Source: Rhodospirillaceae bacterium (lineage in GTDB: Bacteria > Pseudomonadota > Alphaproteobacteria > MPNO01 > UBA2964). Taken from it: a DNA stretch of 8,916 nucleotides. Each line of letters begins with the position of its first letter. The stretch's first letter is position 1. The notes below the pieces were generated by a model. It was not told the origin of the DNA. It saw only the letters and a list, made by a program, of their open reading frames with translations, and did no database searches. Below, in pieces: positions 4,530 to 8,916 of this stretch. Location of the stretch: the NCBI GenBank assembly GCA_018660305.1, contig JABJKO010000168.1:1-8916 (forward strand). The letters are read 5' to 3'. Position numbers and translations under genes: made by a program.

Positions 4530-6920
4530 ATGGCCTCTATTAATCTTGCCTCTTTCGTTACGACACATCGCCACGCCTGGAAATTCGAGGGTTTCAATAC
4601 CAGCATTCAGGCCAGGCTGCTCCTGGGGTTTGCCGTCCTTGTCACCGTTCTGACATTTGCCGTGTCAGTCATGTTGTGGAAAACCGAAATCGTCCGGAGC
4701 GAGACGGAACAAATTGTCTACCACCACGTTCCAATGGCACGAATCAGCCGCGCCTTTTCGAACAATATCGCCGAATCAACGCTGTCCATCCGCCGGTGGC
4801 TCGATACCGGGAGGGCGGAATTCAAGACCGAATTTTCAACCAGTTGGACCCAAATAGATAAAGACCTGACCCGTTTGACCAGGAATTTAATGTTTGTGGA
4901 TGATACCGGCGAAAGGGCGGCATGGTCGAAATTCAAAGGCGGACTGGAACGGCTGCGCGATGACCAGGCGCGGATTATAACGTCTGCTGCCCGCCCGGGC
5001 GGCGCCTTGATGAAAGACACCAAGACCCGCGCGGATGTCCTGATCAAATTTCTTGCGGGACACCAGGATTTTGACGGTCGGCGATCCGGCGGTATGGTCC
5101 GGAAACATTACGACGCGGCGCACGAGAGCGAAAACAAATTAAAGCGCAATCTGGACACTCTTGTTCATCTCGAATGGGTGTTGATGATCGGTGGAATAGC
5201 GATCGCCGGGTTAATTGCTTATTTGACGGCGCGATCAATCCTTCCCCACATCCAGGCCATAACCGATGCCCTGACAAATTTAGCGAATGGCGACGAAACC
5301 ATAAGCCTTCGGACTACCGGGCTTCCCAATGAAATCGGCAAAATGGCCCAAGCATTTGCCGTACTGAAAAACAACAAAGCCGCCGCACGGCAACTCAGTA
5401 ACCAGATCGCCACCATAGCCAAGAACCTTCCCGGCGTCGTTTACCGGCGCATTCATCACATTGACGGAAGCGTATCCATCGTTCTCGCAAATTCGGATCG
5501 CAGTGTTTACGTGGATCGGGTATCGAGCACAAATAACGTTGGAGAATTCGTATTTGATCCGGAAAAATTCATGGAACTGCTTCATCCGGATGACCGGAAT
5601 TTATGGAAAGACCGTATGAAGAACGCCATGATTTCCACGGAAGCCGCCAGTTATGAAATGCGTTTTATAGAGCCTAATGGCGGTATCAAATGGCGAAAAA
5701 CTCTGGAACGGCCGCACAGGCAGGAAAACGGCGATGTCGCGTGGGACGGCGTCGCGCTCGACATTACCGACCTCAAGAATGTCGAGCAGGCCCTGCGCGA
5801 GAGCGAGGCAAGGTTCCAGGCAATTGTTAAAACCGCGATCACCGGGATTATCACCATCGACCAACTCGGCATCATCGAGACAGTAAATCCGGCGGCCGAA
5901 AATATTTTCGGCTTCGACAAGGCGGAACTGGTCGGACAAAACGTATCACTACTCATGCCGTCGCCCGATCGAGAACGACATGATCACTACCTGGCCAATT
6001 ATCTGAGAACAGGAGACGGCAAGATCATCGGAAGCGGTCGTGAGTTGGTCGGACAGCGTAAAAATGGGGAGACCTTTCCCATGGATCTTTCCGTCAGCGA
6101 ACCCTATTGGAGCGGCAGAAGGATGTTCACCGGAATCGTTAGCGACATCTCCGAACGCAAATTGCTCGAGGAACGCCTTCGGCAGGCCCAGAAAATGGAG
6201 GCCTTAGGCAATCTGGCCGGCGGTATCGCCCATGATTTCAACAACGCTCTGTTTCCGATTATCACGATCACCGAGGTGGTCATTGACGACCTTCCCGAAT
6301 CCAGCAATGCACGAAAAAATCTTGAGAAAGTCGTCCTGGCGGCCAAGCGCGGAGGGAAACTGGTTAGACAGATCCTGACATATAGCCGCGGACAACCGGT
6401 AACTCTCGATCCGGTGCACCTACCGGATGTTGTCGACGAAGCTATTTCCCTTCTGCGGGCGACATTGCCCGCCACCACGAAAATCCACACTCAATACGCG
6501 GACGGGATGGGTTATGTTCTGGCCAACGCCACACAAATCCACGAGGTGATTATCAATCTTGGCGCGAATGCCGCTCATGCGATCGGAGATGAAACTGGAC
6601 GCATAAAAATCGAAGTGAACCCTGTGGAAAATTCCGATAAAATTCAATTTTCGTCGCTCGGATTAAAACCCGGCCCGCACATTCAGATAAAGATGAGCGA
6701 TACCGGGCACGGTATGGACGAGGAAACGGCGGCAAAAATTTTTGATCCTTACTTCACGACCAAGCGAACGAATGAAGGAAACGGGTTGGGGCTCGCAGCC
6801 GTACAAGGCATCATCGCCACCCATAACGGTGCAATTCATGTGGCGAGCGCACCAAATCAAGGGGCGGTCTTTTCGATTTACCTGCCCCTATGGCGCGAGA
6901 AAAGCCATTGCACCCTTTGA
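4530..6920 (+). CDS. Membrane sensor histidine kinase: helical sensor, HAMP, two PAS, HisKA, HATPase
   Basis: A 796-residue inner-membrane kinase. TM1 is about 29-50. A periplasmic helical sensor (about 51-215) follows and resembles that of the chemoreceptor-like protein at 8483. TM2 is about 216-234 and HAMP about 235-287. PAS1 (about 296-416) contains LHPDDR and ends DITDLKNVEQAL. PAS2 (about 424-543) starts ESEARFQAIV. It has the FixL-like string RHDHYL with His484 and GSGR with Arg504, spaced 20 residues apart as the haem ligand His200 and Arg220 are in Bradyrhizobium FixL. The kinase core has GGIAHDFNN (His568, phosphorylation site), an N-box INLGANAAHA (675-684), DTGHGM (724-729), FDPYFTTK (738-745) and GNGLGL (750-755), all intact. 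There is no fused receiver; one is encoded 37 nt downstream. The likely signals are a periplasmic cue plus a cytoplasmic redox or gas cue through PAS2. Haem binding is inferred only. Confidence 0.93.
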   Translation: MASINLASFVTTHRHAWKFEGFNTSIQARLLLGFAVLVTVLTFAVSVMLWKTEIVRSETEQIVYHHVPMARISRAFSNNIAESTLSIRRWLDTGRAEFKTEFSTSWTQIDKDLTRLTRNLMFVDDTGERAAWSKFKGGLERLRDDQARIITSAARPGGALMKDTKTRADVLIKFLAGHQDFDGRRSGGMVRKHYDAAHESENKLKRNLDTLVHLEWVLMIGGIAIAGLIAYLTARSILPHIQAITDALTNLANGDETISLRTTGLPNEIGKMAQAFAVLKNNKAAARQLSNQIATIAKNLPGVVYRRIHHIDGSVSIVLANSDRSVYVDRVSSTNNVGEFVFDPEKFMELLHPDDRNLWKDRMKNAMISTEAASYEMRFIEPNGGIKWRKTLERPHRQENGDVAWDGVALDITDLKNVEQALRESEARFQAIVKTAITGIITIDQLGIIETVNPAAENIFGFDKAELVGQNVSLLMPSPDRERHDHYLANYLRTGDGKIIGSGRELVGQRKNGETFPMDLSVSEPYWSGRRMFTGIVSDISERKLLEERLRQAQKMEALGNLAGGIAHDFNNALFPIITITEVVIDDLPESSNARKNLEKVVLAAKRGGKLVRQILTYSRGQPVTLDPVHLPDVVDEAISLLRATLPATTKIHTQYADGMGYVLANATQIHEVIINLGANAAHAIGDETGRIKIEVNPVENSDKIQFSSLGLKPGPHIQIKMSDTGHGMDEETAAKIFDPYFTTKRTNEGNGLGLAAVQGIIATHNGAIHVASAPNQGAVFSIYLPLWREKSHCTL

Positions 6921-6957
6921 CCAGTTCGTTGCGCCACATAAATCCGGAGTATCGGGA

Positions 6958-7350
6958 ATGGCCCGGATATTAATTGTCGATGACGATAACCTGGTTCGAG
7001 ACGCCCTGCGGCTGATGCTAAACCGCGAAGGCCATAACGTCATCGAAGCACAGGACGGCAAAGAAGCGATTGGATCGCTTCGCCAACACGGTCGGTTTGA
7101 CCTTGTCGTTACCGACCTGATCATGCCCGACATGGAGGGGATCGAAACAATTTCCTCGATCAGGAAGATGGCGTCCGACGTGCCGATTTTGGCCATCTCA
7201 GGCGGAGCCCGTCTCGATCCAAGACAGCTTTTGCAACTCGCCATCAGTCACGGTGCCAATGAAGCCATAGCAAAACCTGTCGACCGGAAGGCGTTTCTGA
7301 AAATTATCAGGCGTTTGCTCCCGGAAGAACACCTCTGTAATTCGTCGTAA
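6958..7350 (+). CDS. Stand-alone response regulator receiver (CheY-like)
   Basis: A 130-residue single receiver domain with no output domain. The start is the ATG at 6958, with GGAG 9 nt upstream (6945-6948), and the domain begins right at the N-terminus (MARILIVDDD). Earlier in-frame starts back to 6742 lie inside the kinase in another frame. The acidic pocket is Asp8-Asp10, the phosphoacceptor is Asp53 (VTDLIMPDMEG), and the switch residues are Ser81 (AISGG) and Lys106 (AKPVD), so it should be fully competent. It follows the kinase by 37 nt in the same orientation. GGIAHDFNN-type kinases are often hybrids ending in a receiver, so this probably works as a detached receiver: the kinase's first partner, a phosphate sink, or one step of a relay. 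Confidence 0.92.
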   Translation: MARILIVDDDNLVRDALRLMLNREGHNVIEAQDGKEAIGSLRQHGRFDLVVTDLIMPDMEGIETISSIRKMASDVPILAISGGARLDPRQLLQLAISHGANEAIAKPVDRKAFLKIIRRLLPEEHLCNSS

Positions 7351-7397
7351 TTCAAGCTGTTGCAAGCCCGGGCCTGGCAAAGAAATTCTAATCCTTG

Positions 7398-8084
7398 CTA
7401 TTCTTTAAAATGCCAACCCCGTTGATGAGCAATTTGTACGGCATGGGCGCGATTTTTGGCGCCTAATTTTCTGTATACATTTCTAAGGTGCAGTTTGACA
7501 GTCACTTCCTCAATGCCGAGTTCCCTGGCAATTTCCTTGTTAGAGAGCCCCCGCGAAATATTCTCCAGCACTTCTCCTTCCCGCCCGGTGAGGTCTTCAT
7601 AGGAATGAACATTTGTCCCTGAAGCTCCCGGTTTGCCAAAATCGTTCCGGTCACCGGTCGCCCCCTCAAGAAGGTCCGCGGGAATATATTTTTCCCCGGA
7701 CAGAACGAGACGAAAAGCATTCAACATCGCGTCGCCGTTTAAGGTTTTAGGAACAAACCCCGCCGCGCCGTGCCGGAAAGCCTCAACAACGTCCTGATAC
7801 CGGTAATACCCCGACAGGATCACCACCGGCGTTCGGGGGAAACGGGAATTGAAATCATCGATACCGGCCATGCCCGGCATGTCCGGCATGCCCAAATCAA
7901 GTACCGCCAGGTCCAGGTTTTTCGCCCGAGACGCGAGTTCGACCGCTTCGGAAAAATTACTGGCCGCCAGAATTTCAACTTCAGGCCCGAATCCGGACAT
8001 GACCAATCCCAAGGCGTCACGAACAATGTCGTGATCATCCGCAATGAGTACACGTATTGATTTGCCAACCACAAAGTGACTCAA
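7398..8084 (-). CDS. NarL/FixJ family response regulator (REC + LuxR-type HTH)
   Basis: A 228-residue two-domain transcription regulator. The receiver (about 10-127) has Asp16/Asp17, the phosphoacceptor Asp63 (AVLDLGMPDMPG), Ser91 (ILSGY) and Lys113 (VPKT). A linker (about 135-162) leads to the LuxR HTH: LTGREGEVLENISRG, then SNKEIARELGI and EEVTVKLHLRNVYRKLG (about 165-208), the canonical DNA-recognition pattern. No ATG is available in frame. The start is taken as the TTG at 8084, which lacks a clear ribosome site; a GTG four codons later (8072) is the alternative. It is convergent with the receiver gene, with stop codons 47 nt apart, and divergent from the chemoreceptor-like gene. It is a likely output for the neighbouring kinase, giving a FixL/FixJ-like pair, but cognate pairing is inferred from position. 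Confidence 0.92.
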   Translation of the reverse strand: MSHFVVGKSIRVLIADDHDIVRDALGLVMSGFGPEVEILAASNFSEAVELASRAKNLDLAVLDLGMPDMPGMAGIDDFNSRFPRTPVVILSGYYRYQDVVEAFRHGAAGFVPKTLNGDAMLNAFRLVLSGEKYIPADLLEGATGDRNDFGKPGASGTNVHSYEDLTGREGEVLENISRGLSNKEIARELGIEEVTVKLHLRNVYRKLGAKNRAHAVQIAHQRGWHFKE

Positions 8085-8482
8085 GAATTTACGTGACGCG
8101 GGCAGGTCATTCGATGAACATTATACTTTGGACAATCCGACGACGATGAACTTATAACGCGAAATTTATCGGCCCAATTCAGGCAATTCCGAAATTTTAT
8201 AAAATCAAACAATTACTAAATTTTAAAAAATCAAGTAATGTCTTTAGTATTACTAGAAATATCAAAAGTATATCGAAGAAATCAAACGTATAGGACCGAT
8301 ATCGAACGGATATATACTTTACCCAAAGTATACAATTAACGTCTTTTTAACTCTAAAATCAACACTCTCCATAAATTTTCAACTGATCCGCGAATAAGGC
8401 CGCGCTCAGTCGATCCACACGGAATTTCTCAATTGTCTTACTCAGACCGATCCAGTCGGGGTAAAAGCAAGGAAACCAGGCA
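8085..8482. other. AT-rich divergent intergenic region with repeated AAAGTATA sites
   Basis: About 400 nt without a credible gene, between the response regulator (minus) and the chemoreceptor-like gene (plus). The stretch about 8160-8350 is far more AT-rich than the rest of the window. AAAGTATA occurs at 8265-8272 and 8325-8332, and in inverted orientation at 8122-8129 and 8313-8320. A near copy, ATCAAACGTATA (8281-8292), repeats ATCAAAAGTATA (8261-8272) exactly 20 bp later. Palindromes ATTTTATAAAAT (8194-8205) and TAGTA-T-TACTA (8245-8255) are also present. This looks like a dense regulatory region serving both genes. Confidence 0.6.
8313..8332. promoter_or_regulatory. Perfect dyad TATACTTT-ACCC-AAAGTATA, candidate operator
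   Basis: An 8-bp inverted repeat with a 4-nt centre, built from the same half-site found elsewhere in this intergenic region. Such a dyad suits a dimeric LuxR/NarL-type regulator. Binding by the adjacent response regulator is a guess from position. Confidence 0.5.
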
Positions 8483-8916
8483 ATGACCACAAATACCGCT
8501 AAGACCACTGAAACTGTCAAATCTGACGCCACCCAAAATATCGAAGAAGCCACACAATCATCGCCTGGAAAAAGCGGGGGCTCCTTTATGCCGTCTCTTA
8601 AAATGCCGTCTCTTAAAATAAAGGGCCGGTTGAATGGCGGGTTTGGCGCTGTGTGCATGGTGCTCGCAATCCTCGTTGGCGTTACCATTTGGGAAATCAG
8701 CGGTGTCGCGAAAATCAACCAGCGGATCGTGGATCTCCGGGTTCCGACGTCGGCGGCAAGTCTCGGCATGGTCAACGGGCTCAATGCGTCGCTGGCCGCG
8801 CTGCGCGGCTTTATGATCACCGGCAATCCGGCCTTCAAGCAGCAGCGGGCGGCAATATGGTCGGACATCGACGGCATCAAGGCCAACATGGACAAGCTGT
8901 CGTCTCACTGGACCAA
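8483..8916 (+). CDS. Chemoreceptor-like (MCP) sensor protein, N-terminal part (3' end outside window)
   Basis: The first 144 residues are present and the reading frame is open to the window end. The ATG at 8483 has AAGGA about 9 nt upstream; ATGs at 8588 and 8603, with GGGGG upstream, are possible later starts. Residues 1-35 are polar. MPSLK is repeated (36-45) from a 15-bp tandem duplication. TM1 is about 51-72. A periplasmic helical region follows with RVPTSAASL, SLAALRGFMITGNPAFK and IWSDIDGI. This pattern is typical of the helical ligand-binding domains (4HB/HBM type) of methyl-accepting chemotaxis proteins. The output part (HAMP, methyl-accepting helices) lies outside the window, so a histidine kinase or cyclase cannot be excluded. 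It aligns without gaps to residues 26-110 of the kinase at 4530. Confidence 0.8.
   Translation, partial: MTTNTAKTTETVKSDATQNIEEATQSSPGKSGGSFMPSLKMPSLKIKGRLNGGFGAVCMVLAILVGVTIWEISGVAKINQRIVDLRVPTSAASLGMVNGLNASLAALRGFMITGNPAFKQQRAAIWSDIDGIKANMDKLSSHWT
8588..8617 (+). repeat. Perfect 15-bp tandem duplication inside the chemoreceptor-like gene
   Basis: ATGCCGTCTCTTAAA occurs twice in a row (8588-8602 and 8603-8617), giving MPSLKMPSLK just before the first membrane helix. Both units start with ATG. Perfect identity suggests recent slippage. Confidence 0.9.

Noticed and set aside
6742..6957. Longer version of the stand-alone receiver starting inside the kinase gene
   Set aside because: The extension overlaps the conserved kinase ATPase domain in another frame, and the receiver domain starts exactly at the ATG at 6958 with its own ribosome site.
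7360..7380. Possible terminator hairpin around GCCCGGGC between the convergent response-regulator genes
   Set aside because: The outer arms TTGC/GCAA are out of register by one base, the loop is essentially absent, and no T-run follows on either strand.
8359..8908. Minus-strand open frames opposite the chemoreceptor-like gene
   Set aside because: They have no domain features and lie antisense to a frame with a clear membrane helix and sensor-domain similarity to the kinase.
1..8916. CRISPR array, tRNA, rRNA, prophage or transposase gene
   Set aside because: No regularly spaced repeats, no cloverleaf or rRNA-like sequence, and no integrase or transposase motifs were seen when reading both strands.

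Overview
The window looks like a chromosome segment from a moderately GC-rich free-living Proteobacterium, most likely an alphaproteobacterium of the Rhodospirillales kind. The evidence is the protein families present, GC-rich codons, and two copies of an 85-nt paired-hairpin intergenic repeat (GTCAYCCTCG...CGAGGATGAC) of a style common in Alphaproteobacteria. The taxonomic call is an inference; no rRNA or tRNA is present.

Region 1 (1-1565) is a surface-protein region. It opens with the last 27 codons of one PEP-CTERM protein and contains a complete second PEP-CTERM protein (688-1413) with a near-identical sorting tail. The second gene has a well-formed sigma-54 (-24/-12) promoter. Each gene is followed by a GGCGG...CCGCC rho-independent terminator and one copy of the 85-nt repeat, in opposite order. 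A separate 70-nt palindromic repeat and a short degenerate repeat fill the rest. The mature part of the second protein has no Lys or Arg and about 34 Asp/Glu.

Region 2 (1619-4264) is a small metabolic locus. On the minus strand a class II aldolase/adducin-like protein and a fumarylacetoacetate hydrolase-family enzyme form a two-gene operon. Divergent from it are a GlcG/HbpS-family protein and a tightly coupled 112-residue protein I do not recognise. A perfect 7-bp inverted repeat lies in the divergent promoter region. The substrate cannot be read from the sequence; breakdown of a small hydroxy/keto acid is a reasonable guess.

Region 3 (4530-8916) is a signalling cluster. It holds a 796-residue membrane histidine kinase with two PAS domains, the second carrying FixL-like haem-pocket residues. 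A stand-alone receiver protein follows 37 nt downstream. A convergent NarL/FixJ-type response regulator comes next, and the start of a chemoreceptor-like protein runs off the window. The kinase and this last protein align without a gap over their membrane helix and sensor region (26 of 85 identical by hand), so two different output types appear to share one input module. Between the last two genes is an AT-rich, about 400-nt divergent intergenic region with repeated AAAGTATA sites, two of them forming a perfect dyad.

The most interesting points are the shared kinase/chemoreceptor sensor module with a FixLJ-like arrangement, the AAAGTATA operator cluster, the sigma-54-driven PEP-CTERM gene, and the charge pattern of its product. 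None is proof of a new system.
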